DNA of 59,429 bases from Catenulispora pinistramenti (GCF_018274385.1 NZ_JAAFYZ010000044.1:1-59429), one strand, 5' to 3'. Positions 18,603 through 27,819 are shown, counted from the stretch's first letter. The notes: generated by a model from the letters alone, not told the origin. A program made the numbers and translations.

Positions 18603-19643
18603 TCACTTGCCGAGCTGGTTGGCCCACAACGACGGATCGTCGACGTTGGCGGCGGTCACCAGCGGGGCGGGCAGTTGGTCCTCCAGCCCGTTGGGCAGCT
18701 GGATGATGGTCGAGCCGTGGTCGGTCGGCCCGGGGGAGAACGTCTTGCCCTCGGCCGCGGCCTGGGCGTAGAAGAGCCCGTACTTGGCGTACAGGTCGGC
18801 CGGCTGGGAGATCGTGGCGTCGATCTGCCCGGCCTTGATGGCCTGGAACTCCGCCGGGATGCCGTCGTTGGAGATGATGAAGATGTGCTTGGGGTCGGTC
18901 GGCGGCACCAGCAGGTGCTTCTGCTGGAGCAGCGAGAGCGTCGGCGCCAGGAACACGCCGCCGGCCTGCATGTAGATGCCGTTGACGGGGCCGGCGTTGA
19001 GCGCGTCCTGGAGCTTGGACGCCGCGACGTCGCCCTCCCAGTTGGTCGGCTCGGCCTCCACCTTGATGTCCGGGTAGTTCTTGCTCATGCAGTCGCCGAA
19101 GGCCTGGGACCGGTCGCGGCCGTTGATCGAGGTCAGGTCGCCTTCGAACTCCACGACGGTGCCGGTGCCCTTGAGCTTGGCGCCGAGGAACTGGCACGCC
19201 TTGGTGCCGTACGCCTGGTTGTCCGCCCGCACGACCATGTAGACCTGGCCCTTGTCCGGCCGGGTGTCCACGCTGACCACCGGGATGTGCTTGCTCGCCA
19301 GGTTCTCCAGGGTGCTGGCGATCGCGCCGGTGTCCTGCGGGGCGATCAGGATGACCTTGGCGCCCTGGCCGGTGAGCGTGCTCACGTTGGAGACCAGGAC
19401 GTCGGTCTGGTTGTTGGAGTTCGTCGGCGGCAGGGCGTTGATGCTGCCGGACTTGACGTCGGCGTTGACGTACTTCGCATAGCTGTTCCAGAAGTCGGAG
19501 TCCGACCGCGGGAAGTCGATGCCTATCTTCTTGTCGCCGGAGCCGGACTTGGAACCGCCCCGGCCGCAGGCGGCGGCGCTCAGGCCGAGTGCCGCGACGG
19601 CCGTGAGGGCCAGAACTGTTCTCGACGTACGGTGCAGCCTCAT
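18603..19643 (-). CDS. Sugar ABC transporter substrate-binding lipoprotein
   Basis: This 346-aa RbsB-type binding protein has a lipoprotein signal: MRLHRTSRTVLALTA, then ALGLSAAAC with the anchoring Cys near residue 26, followed by a Gly/Ser/Lys linker. The mature part shows the CUT2 pattern, including KKIGIDFPRSDSDFW, LIAPQDTGAIASTLE and IPVVSVDTRPD. The ATG at 19643 is preferred over the longer frame because of the lipobox and GAGGA upstream. It is first in the transporter operon, with promoter TTTACA-N17-TATACA. L-fucose is the inferred ligand. Confidence 0.92.
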   Translation of the reverse strand: MRLHRTSRTVLALTAVAALGLSAAACGRGGSKSGSGDKKIGIDFPRSDSDFWNSYAKYVNADVKSGSINALPPTNSNNQTDVLVSNVSTLTGQGAKVILIAPQDTGAIASTLENLASKHIPVVSVDTRPDKGQVYMVVRADNQAYGTKACQFLGAKLKGTGTVVEFEGDLTSINGRDRSQAFGDCMSKNYPDIKVEAEPTNWEGDVAASKLQDALNAGPVNGIYMQAGGVFLAPTLSLLQQKHLLVPPTDPKHIFIISNDGIPAEFQAIKAGQIDATISQPADLYAKYGLFYAQAAAEGKTFSPGPTDHGSTIIQLPNGLEDQLPAPLVTAANVDDPSLWANQLGK

Positions 19644-19716
19644 GTCCGTCCTCGCTGGTGAGGGTGTGCGGGGGAGGGTGGGTGTGGTCTGTATCACTTG
19701 CCGTTCAGTCATCCGA

Positions 19717-19745
19717 TGTATAGCCCTGCTTGCGAGGTCTGTAAA
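19717..19745 (-). promoter_or_regulatory. Promoter of the sugar ABC operon
   Basis: On the minus strand TTTACA (19745-19740) and TATACA (19722-19717) are 17 bases apart, about 70-100 bases before the binding-protein ATG. The -35 overlaps the GTAAAGCCC half of an inverted repeat, and the -10 overlaps the ATCCGATGT direct repeat. Confidence 0.7.
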
Positions 19746-19777
19746 GCCCATGGAACGCAATCGTTACGGGGCTTTAC
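19741..19777. promoter_or_regulatory. Inverted-repeat operator candidate of the fucose locus
   Basis: GTAAAGCCC (19741-19749) and GGGCTTTAC (19769-19777) are a perfect 9-bp inverted repeat with a 19-base spacer, so half-sites are 28 bases centre to centre. The first half overlaps the -35 of the transporter promoter and the pair lies upstream of the catabolic promoter. This is a plausible binding site for the locus regulator. Confidence 0.6.
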
Positions 19778-19842
19778 TAGATCCACTTCAGGAATCGGCA
19801 GGCCGACCCCGGTCCCGGGGAATGAGAAGGATCTTGAATCCC

Positions 19843-19880
19843 TTGACGATAGATCCGATGTTTGCCTAGAGTCCCGGAAC
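19843..19880 (+). promoter_or_regulatory. Promoter of the fucose catabolic operon, probably leaderless
   Basis: TTGACG (19843-19848), an 18-base spacer and TAGAGT (19867-19872) form a good promoter. The GTG start at 19881 is 8 bases after the -10, so transcription would begin at or next to the start codon. The spacer holds a second copy of ATCCGATGT (19853-19861), also present at 19711-19719 over the divergent promoter. Confidence 0.7.
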
Positions 19881-20741
19881 GTGAGACTCCTCCGCCTGGG
19901 CGAGCCCGGCCGCGAGCGCCCCGTGCTGCTCGCCTCCGACGGCCGCCACTTCGATCTGACCGGCGTCATCAGCGACGTGGACCGTGCGTTCTGGGCCGAT
20001 CACGGCCCGGAGGCGATCCGGGCCGCCGCCGAGGCCGGGACCCTGCCCGAGATCCCCGCCGAGGAGATCGCCGGACTGCGCGTCGGCGCGGCCGTGGCCC
20101 GGCCGGGCAAGGTGGTGTGCATCGGGCTGAACTACCGCGACCACGCCGAGGAGACCGGCGCGGCGCTGCCGCCGCGGCCGGTGGTGTTCATGAAGGACCC
20201 TTACACGGTCGTCGGCCCGAACGACGACATCCTCATCCCGCGGGCCTCGGTGAAGACCGACTGGGAGGTGGAGCTGGCCGTCGTCATCGGCGAGCGGGCC
20301 CGCTACCTGGACTCGCACGAGGCCGCGCTCGGCGTCATCGGCGGCTTCGCGATCAGCAACGACGTCTCCGAGCGCGAGTTCCAGCTGGAACGCTCCGGGC
20401 AGTGGGACCTGGGCAAGTCCTGTGAGACCTTCAACCCGCTGGGTCCGTGGCTGGTCACCGCCGAGGAGGCCGGCGACTTCCAGAAGCTGGGACTGCGGCT
20501 GTCGGTCAACGGCGAGCGGCGGCAGAACGGCAACACCGAGAACATGATCTTCGGCGTGGCCGAGGTGATCCACTACCTGTCGCAGCACATGGTGCTGGAG
20601 CCGGGCGACGTCATCAACACCGGGACCCCGGCCGGTGTGGCGCTCGGCATGGCCGACCACCCCTACCTGCGGGCCGGCGACGTGGTCGAGTCGGAGATCG
20701 ACGGGCTGGGATCGCAGCGTTCGAATCTGGTCCAGGCATGA
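19881..20741 (+). CDS. FAH-family hydrolase, likely 2,4-diketo-3-deoxy-L-fuconate hydrolase
   Basis: This 286-aa fumarylacetoacetate-hydrolase-fold enzyme has [15 protein letters not shown] and [15 protein letters not shown], then metal ligands in [13 protein letters not shown] and the conserved [12 protein letters not shown]. In the non-phosphorylating L-fucose route this family cleaves 2,4-diketo-3-deoxy-L-fuconate into pyruvate and L-lactate. That role fits the L-fuconate dehydratase that follows with an ATGA overlap. First gene of the catabolic operon; GTG start with no visible Shine-Dalgarno, in keeping with a leaderless message. Family certain; substrate inferred from context. Confidence 0.9.
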   Translation: MRLLRLGEPGRERPVLLASDGRHFDLTGVISDVDRAFWADHGPEAIRAAAEAGTLPEIPAEEIAGLRVGAAVARPGKVVCIGLNYRDHAEETGAALPPRPVVFMKDPYTVVGPNDDILIPRASVKTDWEVELAVVIGERARYLDSHEAALGVIGGFAISNDVSEREFQLERSGQWDLGKSCETFNPLGPWLVTAEEAGDFQKLGLRLSVNGERRQNGNTENMIFGVAEVIHYLSQHMVLEPGDVINTGTPAGVALGMADHPYLRAGDVVESEIDGLGSQRSNLVQA

Positions 20742-22051
20742 GCCGGATCGTCGGTCTGGAGACGTTCGACGTCCGCTTCCCGACCTCGCGCGAGCTGGAC
20801 GGCTCGGACGCGATGAATCCGGACCCTGATTACTCGGCCGCGTACCTCATCCTGCGCACCGACGCCGAGGACGGCCTGTCCGGGCACGGGTTCACCTTCA
20901 CCATCGGCCGCGGCAACGACGTCCAGGTCGCGGCGATCGAGGCGCTGCGCGACCACGTCCTGGGGCTGGACGTGGAGCAGGTCTGCGCCGACCCGGGCAT
21001 CGTCAGCCGCGCGCTGATCGGTGACAGCCAGCTGCGGTGGCTGGGACCGGAGAAGGGCGTCATGCACATGGCGATCGGCGCCGTCGTCAACGCGGTCTGG
21101 GACCTGGCGGCCAAGCGCGCCGGGGTGCCGCTGTGGAAACTGCTCGCCGACGCCGATCCGGAATGGCTGGTCTCGCAGGTCGACTTCCGCTACCTCACCG
21201 ACGCGCTGACCCCCGAAGAAGCGCTGGAACTGTTGCGGCACGGTAAGAACGGCGCGCAGGCGCGCGAGGAGCGACTGCGGGCCGAGGGGTATCCGGGCTA
21301 CACCACCTCGCCGGGCTGGCTCGGCTACTCCGACGAGAAGCTGACCCGGCTGGCCCACGAGGCGGTCCGGGCCGGCTTCGGCCAGATCAAGCTGAAGGTC
21401 GGCGCCGACCTGGCCGACGACGTGCGCCGGGCCCGGGCCGCGCGGGCCGCGGTGGGACCGGACATCCGGCTGGCGATCGACGCCAACCAGCGCTGGAACG
21501 TGCACGAGGCGATCGAGTGGGTCAAGGCGCTGGCCGAGTTCGACGTGTACTGGGTCGAGGAGCCGACCTCGCCGGACGACGTGCTCGGGCACGCCGCGAT
21601 CCGGGCCGCGGTGGCGCCGGTGAAGGTGGCGACCGGGGAGCACGTGCAGAACCGGATCATCTTCAAGCAGCTGCTCCAGGCCGAGGCGATCGACTTCGTG
21701 CAACTGGACGCGGCGCGGGTCGGCGGGGTCAACGAGAACCTGGCGATCCTGTTGCTGGCGGCCAAGTTCGGTGTGCCGGTCTGCCCGCACGCCGGCGGGG
21801 TCGGGCTGTGCGAGCTGGTGCAGCACCTGTCGATGTTCGACTTCGTGGCCCTGTCCGGCACCCGCACCGACCGGGTCATCGAGTACGTCGATCACCTGCA
21901 CCAGCACTTCCTGGCACCGACGGTGATCAAGGACGGCGCGTATCAGGCCCCATCGACACCGGGCTTCTCAGCCGAGATGTTCCCGGCCACCCTGGAAGCG
22001 TATTCGTTCCCTGACGGCACATTCTGGCGTGCGGACCGAGGAGAGGTGTGA
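20738..22051 (+). CDS. L-fuconate dehydratase (enolase superfamily)
   Basis: This 437-aa mandelate-racemase-group enzyme dehydrates L-fuconate to 2-keto-3-deoxy-L-fuconate. The N-terminus contains [20 protein letters not shown], close to the hallmark of FucD and its human relative ENOSF1. The barrel shows the Lys motif QIKLKVG, the metal-binding Asp in LAIDANQRW, Glu in VEEPTSPDD, the GEH motif in VATGEHVQN, and the catalytic His in VCPHAGGVG. Length is typical. It overlaps the preceding gene by ATGA. This is the most specific functional call in the operon and fixes the pathway. Confidence 0.93.
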   Translation: MSRIVGLETFDVRFPTSRELDGSDAMNPDPDYSAAYLILRTDAEDGLSGHGFTFTIGRGNDVQVAAIEALRDHVLGLDVEQVCADPGIVSRALIGDSQLRWLGPEKGVMHMAIGAVVNAVWDLAAKRAGVPLWKLLADADPEWLVSQVDFRYLTDALTPEEALELLRHGKNGAQAREERLRAEGYPGYTTSPGWLGYSDEKLTRLAHEAVRAGFGQIKLKVGADLADDVRRARAARAAVGPDIRLAIDANQRWNVHEAIEWVKALAEFDVYWVEEPTSPDDVLGHAAIRAAVAPVKVATGEHVQNRIIFKQLLQAEAIDFVQLDAARVGGVNENLAILLLAAKFGVPVCPHAGGVGLCELVQHLSMFDFVALSGTRTDRVIEYVDHLHQHFLAPTVIKDGAYQAPSTPGFSAEMFPATLEAYSFPDGTFWRADRGEV

Positions 22052-22052
22052 G

Positions 22053-22820
22053 GTGCACAGGATGCGGGACTTCGAAGGACTGAAGGCGGTCGTCACCGGC
22101 GGCGGCTCGGGCATCGGCGCGGCCACCGCCCGGCTGCTGGCCAACCGCGGCGCCGCCGTGGCGGTGCTGGACCTGGACCCGGCCGCCGCCGTCGACGCCG
22201 GCCTGCACGGCTTCAAGGCGGACGTCCGCGACGACGCCTCGGTCCGCGCCGCCCTGGCCTCGGCCCTGGACGTCCTCGGCGGCCTGGACGTACTGGTCAA
22301 CAACGCCGGCATCGGCGCCGCGGGCACGGTCGAGGACAACCCCGACGAGCAGTGGATGAAGGTCTACGACGTCAACGTGGTCGGCATGGTCCGGGTGACC
22401 CGCGCCGCGCTGCCGGCCCTGCGCGCGTCACAGCACGCTGCGATCGTGAACACCTGCTCGATCGCCGCCACCGCCGGCCTGCCCCAGCGCGCCCTCTACT
22501 CGGCGACCAAGGGCGCGGTGCTGTCCCTGACCCTGGCGATGGCCGCGGACCACGTCCGCGAGGGCATCCGGGTGAACTGCGTCAACCCCGGCACCGCCGA
22601 CACCCCCTGGGTCGGCCGCCTCCTGGACGCCGCCGAGGACCCGGCGGCCGAGCGCGCGGCGCTGGAGGCGCGCCAGCCCATGGGACGGCTGGTGTCGGCC
22701 GACGAGGTCGCCGCGGCGATCGCGTATCTGGCCTCGCCGACCGCGGCTTCGGTCACCGGGACGGCACTCGCCGTGGACGGCGGAATGGCCGGGTTGCGGC
22801 TGCGGCCCGTGGGACAGTAG
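22053..22820 (+). CDS. Short-chain dehydrogenase, likely 2-keto-3-deoxy-L-fuconate or L-fucose dehydrogenase
   Basis: This 255-aa SDR has the NAD(P)-binding motif VVTGGGSGIGAATA, NNAG in VLVNNAGIGAAG, the catalytic Ser in NTCSIAATAG and YSATK. The C-terminus carries TGTALAVDGGMAG. It lies one base after the dehydratase stop. In the pathway it should oxidise 2-keto-3-deoxy-L-fuconate to the 2,4-diketo acid, the substrate of the FAH hydrolase. Two starts are possible: GTG at 22053 with GAGGAGAGG upstream, or ATG at 22062 with GAGG. Family certain, position in the pathway inferred. Confidence 0.88.
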   Translation: MHRMRDFEGLKAVVTGGGSGIGAATARLLANRGAAVAVLDLDPAAAVDAGLHGFKADVRDDASVRAALASALDVLGGLDVLVNNAGIGAAGTVEDNPDEQWMKVYDVNVVGMVRVTRAALPALRASQHAAIVNTCSIAATAGLPQRALYSATKGAVLSLTLAMAADHVREGIRVNCVNPGTADTPWVGRLLDAAEDPAAERAALEARQPMGRLVSADEVAAAIAYLASPTAASVTGTALAVDGGMAGLRLRPVGQ

Positions 22821-22841
22821 CCGCATGTCCAAGAGCAACAA

Positions 22842-22873
22842 CGGGTGTCCGAGTGGGGACTTGAACCCCCACC
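22842..22873 (-). other. tRNA-Leu 3'-end-like fragment
   Basis: On the minus strand these 32 bases contain GGGGGTTCAAGTCCCC followed by ACTCGGACACC. This closely resembles the T-arm and 3' acceptor strand of an actinobacterial tRNA-Leu, but the D arm, anticodon arm and 5' strand are absent. It occupies the only sizeable gap (78 bases) in the fucose-lactate operon. A 3'-end tRNA piece of this kind is typical of an attachment-site scar left by an integrase element. Chance similarity cannot be excluded. Confidence 0.5.
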
Positions 22874-22898
22874 GGCGCGACGCGGCGGACGGTGCGCG

Positions 22899-23834
22899 GT
22901 GAGCGCTGAGCGCACCATCGGCCGCGGCGTGGAGCTGACCGAGTTGTCGTTCGGGGCCGCGGCGCTCGGCAACCTGTTCACCGAGGTGGGCGACGACGAG
23001 GCGCGCGCCGCGGTGGACGCCGCCTGGGACGCGGGCATCCGCGCGTTCGACACCGCGCCGCACTACGGCCTCGGTCTGTCGGAGCGGCGGCTCGGTGCGG
23101 CGTTGCGGGAACGGCCGCGGGATGGGTTCGTGTTGTCGACGAAGGTCGGCCGGATTCTGGAGCCGGTGGCGGATCCGATCGGTGCCGATTCCGAGGGGTT
23201 CGCGGTGCCGGCCGCGTTCCGGCGGGTGTGGGACTTCTCCGGGGACGGGGTGCGCCGGTCGATCGAGGCCAGCCTGGAACGGCTCGGCCTGGACCGCATC
23301 GACACGGTCCTGATCCACGATCCCGATCTGCATGCGGAGCAGGCGATAAGCGAGGCGTTCCCGGCCTTGGCGAAGCTGCGCTCCGAGGGGGTGATCGGCG
23401 CCATCGGCGTCGGGATGAACCAGACCGAGGTGCCGCTGCGGTTCGTGCGCGAGACGAACATCGATGTCGTGTTGCTGGCCGGCCGCTATACGCTGCTCGA
23501 ACGCTCCGGTGCGGAGCTGTTGGACGAGGCGGCGGTGCGAGGTGTGGGCATAGTGATCGGCGGGGTGTTCAACTCCGGGCTGTTGGTCGACCCGAAGCCG
23601 GGCTCGACCTACAACTATCTGGCCGCGCCGCCGGAGATCCTGAACGAGGCGCTGCGGCTCAAGGACGCTTGCGAGCGGTACGGTGTCCCGCTGCGCGCCG
23701 CGGCCCTGCGGTACCCGCAGCGTCATCCGGCGGTGAAGTCGGTGCTGATCGGCGCGCGGTCGCCGGAGGAGGTGCGGGACTGCGTCGAGATGGCGCGGCT
23801 GCCGATCCCCGAAGCGCTGTGGGCAGAGGTCTGA
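22899..23834 (+). CDS. Aldo-keto reductase, likely L-fucose (D-threo-aldose) 1-dehydrogenase
   Basis: This 311-aa AKR has the catalytic Asp and Tyr in FDTAPHYGLGLSERRLG, the Lys in VLSTKVGR and the His in TVLIHDPDLH. It belongs to the group that oxidises L-fucose at C1 to L-fuconolactone with NAD(P). The GTG at 22899 is used; an in-frame GTG at 22845 would translate the tRNA-like fragment and is less likely. It is the only operon gene after a real gap, and lutA follows after one base. Confidence 0.85.
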   Translation: MSAERTIGRGVELTELSFGAAALGNLFTEVGDDEARAAVDAAWDAGIRAFDTAPHYGLGLSERRLGAALRERPRDGFVLSTKVGRILEPVADPIGADSEGFAVPAAFRRVWDFSGDGVRRSIEASLERLGLDRIDTVLIHDPDLHAEQAISEAFPALAKLRSEGVIGAIGVGMNQTEVPLRFVRETNIDVVLLAGRYTLLERSGAELLDEAAVRGVGIVIGGVFNSGLLVDPKPGSTYNYLAAPPEILNEALRLKDACERYGVPLRAAALRYPQRHPAVKSVLIGARSPEEVRDCVEMARLPIPEALWAEV

Positions 23835-23835
23835 G

Positions 23836-24519
23836 ATGCGTATCGCGCTGTTCATCGCCTGCTACAACGACATGCTGTTCCCGGACACCGGCAAGGCGGT
23901 CACCGCCGTGCTGGAGCGGCTGGGCCACACCGTCGAGTTCCCGATGGCGCAGACCTGTTGCGGACAGATGCACTACAACACCGGGTACCGGCGCGAGGCC
24001 GACTCGTTGGTCGGGGCGTTCAACGACGCGTTCCGCGGATACGACGCGATCGTCACGCCCTCCGGCTCGTGCGGCGGCCACGTCCGGCACCACCACGAGA
24101 CCGAGACGGCGCCGAACGTGTACGAGTTCTCGGAATTCCTGGTGGACGTCCTGGAAGTGACCGACGTCGGCGCCTACTATCCGCATCGTGTCACCTACCA
24201 CCCGACCTGCCACAGCCTGCGCATGCTGCGCGTCGGCGACAAGCCGTTGCGGCTGCTGCGCGCGGTCGAGGGCATCGATCTGGTCGAGCTGCCGGAGGCC
24301 GAGTCGTGCTGCGGCTTCGGCGGCACGTTCGCGATGAAGAACGCTGAGACCTCGGTGGCCATGTTGCAGGACAAGATGGGCAACGTGCGCAAGACCGGCG
24401 CGCAGGCGCTGTGTGCGTCCGACAACTCCTGCCTGATGCACATCGGCGGCGGACTCGGGCGGGTCAAGTCAGGAGTCAGGACCCTGCATCTGGCCGAGAT
24501 CCTGGCGGCGACACGATGA
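23836..24519 (+). CDS. lutA: LutA-type Fe-S subunit of L-lactate oxidation complex
   Basis: This 227-aa protein carries the CCG-domain motifs: QTCCGQMHYNTGYR, GSCGGHVRHH, YHPTCHSLRM and ESCCGFGGTF. LutABC together oxidise L-lactate to pyruvate in the cytoplasm. In a fucose operon, its substrate is logically the L-lactate released by the FAH hydrolase. The stop overlaps the lutB start (ATGA). Confidence 0.93.
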   Translation: MRIALFIACYNDMLFPDTGKAVTAVLERLGHTVEFPMAQTCCGQMHYNTGYRREADSLVGAFNDAFRGYDAIVTPSGSCGGHVRHHHETETAPNVYEFSEFLVDVLEVTDVGAYYPHRVTYHPTCHSLRMLRVGDKPLRLLRAVEGIDLVELPEAESCCGFGGTFAMKNAETSVAMLQDKMGNVRKTGAQALCASDNSCLMHIGGGLGRVKSGVRTLHLAEILAATR

Positions 24520-25973
24520 GCCGCGACGAAGTGAATGTGGTGTGGCTGGGATCCCCGACGTTCCCCAAGGCCGCGCACGACGCGCTCCTGGACACCCAGC
24601 TGCGCCACAACCTGAAGCACGCGACCACGACGATCCGCGACAAGCGGCTGCGCGCCGTCGCGGAGCTCGATGACTGGGAGACGCTGCGGCTGGCCGGCTC
24701 GCAGATCAAGGACCGGGTGATGCGGCACCTGGAGGAGTACCTGCTCCAGCTGGAAGCTTCGGTCACCGCCGCCGGCGGCGTCGTGCACTGGGCCCAGGAC
24801 GCGCGCCAGGCCAACCGGATCGTCACCGAGCTGGTGCGGGCCAAGGGCGCGACCGAGGTCGTCAAGATCAAGTCGATGGCCACCCAGGAGATCGGGCTCA
24901 ACGAGGCGCTCCAGGACGAGGGCATCGAGGCCACCGAGACCGACCTGGCCGAGCTGATCGTGCAGCTGAACGACGACCGGCCCTCGCACATCCTGGTCCC
25001 GGCCATCCACCGCAACCGCACCGAGATCCGCGACATCTTCCGGCGGGAGATGGGCAAGCACGGCGTCCCGGCGCCGGACGGCCTCACCGACGAGCCGCGG
25101 GTGCTGGCCGAGGCGGCGCGCGTGCACCTGCGGGAGAAGTTCCTGCGCGCGAAGGTGGCGGTCTCCGGGGCCAACTTCGCGTGCGCGGACACCGGGACCG
25201 TCGGGGTCGTGGAGTCCGAGGGCAACGGCCGGATGTGCCTGACGCTGCCCGAGACGCTGATCACGGTGATGGGGATCGAGAAGGTCCTGCCGTCGTTCGG
25301 CGACCTGGAAGTGTTCCTGCAACTGCTGCCGAGATCGTCGACGGCGGAACGGATGAACCCTTATACGTCGCTGTGGACCGGCGTCACGCCCGGCGACGGG
25401 CCGCAGGAGTTCCACCTGATCCTGCTCGACAACGGCCGCACGAAGACGCTCGCCGACACCGCGGGACGCTCGGCGCTGCACTGCATCCGTTGCTCGGCCT
25501 GCCTGAACGTCTGCCCGGTATACGAGCGGACCGGTGGCCGGTCCTACGGATCGGTGTACCCGGGCCCGATCGGCGCGGTGCTGACGCCGCAGCTGGTCGG
25601 GGTCGGGACATCAGAGCACGCCGATTCGCTGCCGTTCGCCTCGACCTTGTGCGGAGCCTGCTACGACGCCTGTCCGGTGCGCATCGACATCCCGGAGATG
25701 CTGGTGCACCTGCGGGCGAAGGTCGTGGACTCGCACCGGGGCGGCCTGCCGAAGCCGGAGGCGCTGGCGATGAAGGGTGCGCAACTGGTGTTCGGCTCGC
25801 CACGCCGGCTCGCGCTGGCCGAGCGGCTGGGCGCGATGGCGGGGCGGATCGCGGGGCTCGGCGGCGGGAAGTGGCTGCCGGGGCCGGCGAAGAAGTGGAC
25901 GGGAGCGCGGGACGTGCCGGTGCCGGCGCGGGAGTCGTTCCGGACGTGGTGGCGGAAGGCGGGACGGGGATGA
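24516..25973 (+). CDS. lutB: LutB-type Fe-S protein of L-lactate oxidation complex
   Basis: This 485-aa protein combines an N-terminal LUD-like domain (ending around AVSGANFACADTGTVGVVES) with a ferredoxin region. That region has two 4Fe-4S motifs: CIRCSACLNVCPVYE at about residues 326-340 and CGACYDACPVRID at about 381-393. A C-terminal DUF3390-like tail follows. It is the electron-transfer core of LutABC. It overlaps both lutA and lutC by ATGA, indicating strict co-translation. Confidence 0.95.
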   Translation: MSRDEVNVVWLGSPTFPKAAHDALLDTQLRHNLKHATTTIRDKRLRAVAELDDWETLRLAGSQIKDRVMRHLEEYLLQLEASVTAAGGVVHWAQDARQANRIVTELVRAKGATEVVKIKSMATQEIGLNEALQDEGIEATETDLAELIVQLNDDRPSHILVPAIHRNRTEIRDIFRREMGKHGVPAPDGLTDEPRVLAEAARVHLREKFLRAKVAVSGANFACADTGTVGVVESEGNGRMCLTLPETLITVMGIEKVLPSFGDLEVFLQLLPRSSTAERMNPYTSLWTGVTPGDGPQEFHLILLDNGRTKTLADTAGRSALHCIRCSACLNVCPVYERTGGRSYGSVYPGPIGAVLTPQLVGVGTSEHADSLPFASTLCGACYDACPVRIDIPEMLVHLRAKVVDSHRGGLPKPEALAMKGAQLVFGSPRRLALAERLGAMAGRIAGLGGGKWLPGPAKKWTGARDVPVPARESFRTWWRKAGRG

Positions 25974-26638
25974 GTGCGCTGACACCGGCCGATTCGGCTG
26001 ACGCCAAAGCGGCGATCCTCGGCCGGATCCGGTCCGCGCTGCGCGATGTGCCCCGCGAGGAGCGCCCCGAGGACGTCGAAGTCACCCGCGAGTACGCCGA
26101 CAGCCACGTGTCCGGCGATGCCGGCGCCGTCGTCGATCTGTTCGTGGAGCGCGTCGAGGACTACCGCGCCACGGTCACCCGGGTCACCGAGGCCGAGGCT
26201 CCGGCCGAGATCGCCCGGATCCTTGCGGACAAAGGGATCCAGAGCCTGGTTGTACCTCCGGCCTTCCCGGAAGTGCTACTGGCCGGGTATCAGGGCTCTC
26301 GCTTGTCCGACGACCCGCCGCTGACCCCCGCCGAGCTGGACGCGTCCGACGGGGTGATCACCTTGGCCGCCCGGGGGATCGCGCTGACCGGCACCATCGT
26401 CCTGGACGCCGGGCCCGGGCAGGGCCGCCGGGCGTTGTCGCTGGTCCCGGACCTGCACCTGTGCGTGGTCCGGGCCTCGCAGGTGGCGGCCGACGTGCCG
26501 CCGGCCCTCCGGGCGCTGACCCCGGACCGGCCGACCACCTTCATCTCCGGGCCCTCGGCGACCTCGGACATCGAGCTGGACCGGGTCGAGGGCGTGCACG
26601 GGCCGCGGACCCTGGCCGTTGTGTTGATTTCTGATTGA
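25970..26638 (+). CDS. lutC: LutC-type LUD-domain protein
   Basis: This 222-aa protein is a LUD-domain subunit, with ASDGVITLAARGIALTGTIV, DLHLCVVRASQV and the family-typical FISGPSATSDIEL. In LutABC it is required for growth on L-lactate. It overlaps the lutB stop by ATGA and ends the operon, 84 bases before galE. Confidence 0.93.
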   Translation: MSALTPADSADAKAAILGRIRSALRDVPREERPEDVEVTREYADSHVSGDAGAVVDLFVERVEDYRATVTRVTEAEAPAEIARILADKGIQSLVVPPAFPEVLLAGYQGSRLSDDPPLTPAELDASDGVITLAARGIALTGTIVLDAGPGQGRRALSLVPDLHLCVVRASQVAADVPPALRALTPDRPTTFISGPSATSDIELDRVEGVHGPRTLAVVLISD

Positions 26639-26722
26639 ACCTGTTTAACTCTGGGAGCTTTTCTCAGAGAACTCCGCTAGGCTGAGCCCGTTCCAGTCGG
26701 TCCTAGCGGAGGTCTCGAAAGC

Positions 26723-27694
26723 ATGCGGTTGCTGGTCATTGGGGGCGCGGGGTACATCGGTTCGGTCACTTCCGCGGTGCTGGTCGAGGCCGGGCACGAG
26801 GTGACGGTGGTCGACGACCTGTCCACCGGGCACCGGGACGCGGTGCCGGCCGGGGCGGCGTTCCGGCACGCGGACGTGCTGGACCAGCGCCAGCTCGGGG
26901 ACGTGCTGCGCGACGTCACCGCGGCCGGCCCGATCGACGCGATCCTGCACTTCGCGGCGCGCTCGCTGGTCGGGGAGTCGGTGGCCGAGCCGGCCCGCTA
27001 CTTCCGGCACAACATCACCACCACCGCGAACCTGCTGGAAGCGATGCGGGACAACGGGATCGGCACGATCGTCTTCTCCTCGACCGCCGCCTGCTACGGC
27101 GAGCCGGCGGTCACGCCGATCACCGAGGACATGCCCACGGTGCCGACCAACCCCTACGGCGCCTCGAAGCTGGCCGCCGACCAGATGCTGACCTTCGCCG
27201 CCCCGGCCTACGGCATCGCGGCGGTCTCACTGCGCTACTTCAACGTCGCCGGCGCCTACGGTCCGCAGGGCGAGCGGCACGAAGTGGAGACCCACCTGAT
27301 CCCGCGGCTGCTCGATGTGGCGGCCGGCAACGCGCCGGAGGCCTCGGTGTTCGGCACCGACTACCCGACCCCGGACGGGACCGCGATCCGCGACTACATC
27401 CACGTGCGGGACCTGGCCGAGGCGCACCTGCTGGCGCTGGGCGCGGCCAAGAAGGGCGAGCACCTGATCTGCAACCTGGGCACCGGCACCGGGTTCTCGG
27501 TCTACGAGGTGCTGGAGGCGGTGCGCAAGGCGACCGGCGCCCCGGTCCCGGCGGTGGAGAAGCCGCGGCGCGCGGGCGACCCGGCGCGGCTGGTGGCCTC
27601 GGCCGAGCGCGCGCGGACCGTCCTGGGCTGGAATCCGGAGCGGACCGAGCTGATCGAGTCGGTCGCCGACGCCTGGGCCTTCTATCGCCGTTAG
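26723..27694 (+). CDS. galE: UDP-glucose 4-epimerase
   Basis: This 323-aa extended SDR has the NAD-binding motif GGAGYIGS, the Ser/Thr of [10 protein letters not shown] and the catalytic YGASK. The region [16 protein letters not shown] is diagnostic for GalE. It interconverts UDP-glucose and UDP-galactose with bound NAD. It probably has its own promoter: TAGGCT at 26678-26683 is a fair -10 but no good -35 is visible. It is followed by a perfect hairpin and could be separate from the fucose operon. Confidence 0.92.
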   Translation: MRLLVIGGAGYIGSVTSAVLVEAGHEVTVVDDLSTGHRDAVPAGAAFRHADVLDQRQLGDVLRDVTAAGPIDAILHFAARSLVGESVAEPARYFRHNITTTANLLEAMRDNGIGTIVFSSTAACYGEPAVTPITEDMPTVPTNPYGASKLAADQMLTFAAPAYGIAAVSLRYFNVAGAYGPQGERHEVETHLIPRLLDVAAGNAPEASVFGTDYPTPDGTAIRDYIHVRDLAEAHLLALGAAKKGEHLICNLGTGTGFSVYEVLEAVRKATGAPVPAVEKPRRAGDPARLVASAERARTVLGWNPERTELIESVADAWAFYRR

Positions 27695-27700
27695 TCGCCC

Positions 27701-27734
27701 ATATCAGCCCTTAGGCGATTTCCAGGGCTGATAT
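27701..27734 (+). terminator. galE terminator hairpin
   Basis: ATATCAGCCCT (27701-27711) and AGGGCTGATAT (27724-27734) form a perfect 11-bp stem with a 12-base loop, 6 bases past the galE stop. Confidence 0.75.
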
Positions 27735-27763
27735 CCGTAGGCGTTGTTCTCGGGCACCGAAAA

Positions 27764-27795
27764 GCCGCATTCGGAAGAGTACTTCCGAATGCGGC
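27764..27795 (-). terminator. Intrinsic terminator of the cold shock gene
   Basis: GCCGCATTCGGAAG (27764-27777) and its complement (27782-27795) form a perfect 14-bp stem with a 4-base loop. Read on the minus strand it is followed by TTTTC, so it is a Rho-independent terminator 25 bases past the csp stop. Confidence 0.85.
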
Positions 27796-27819
27796 TCGCG
27801 TTATATCCGAGAGGTTTCC

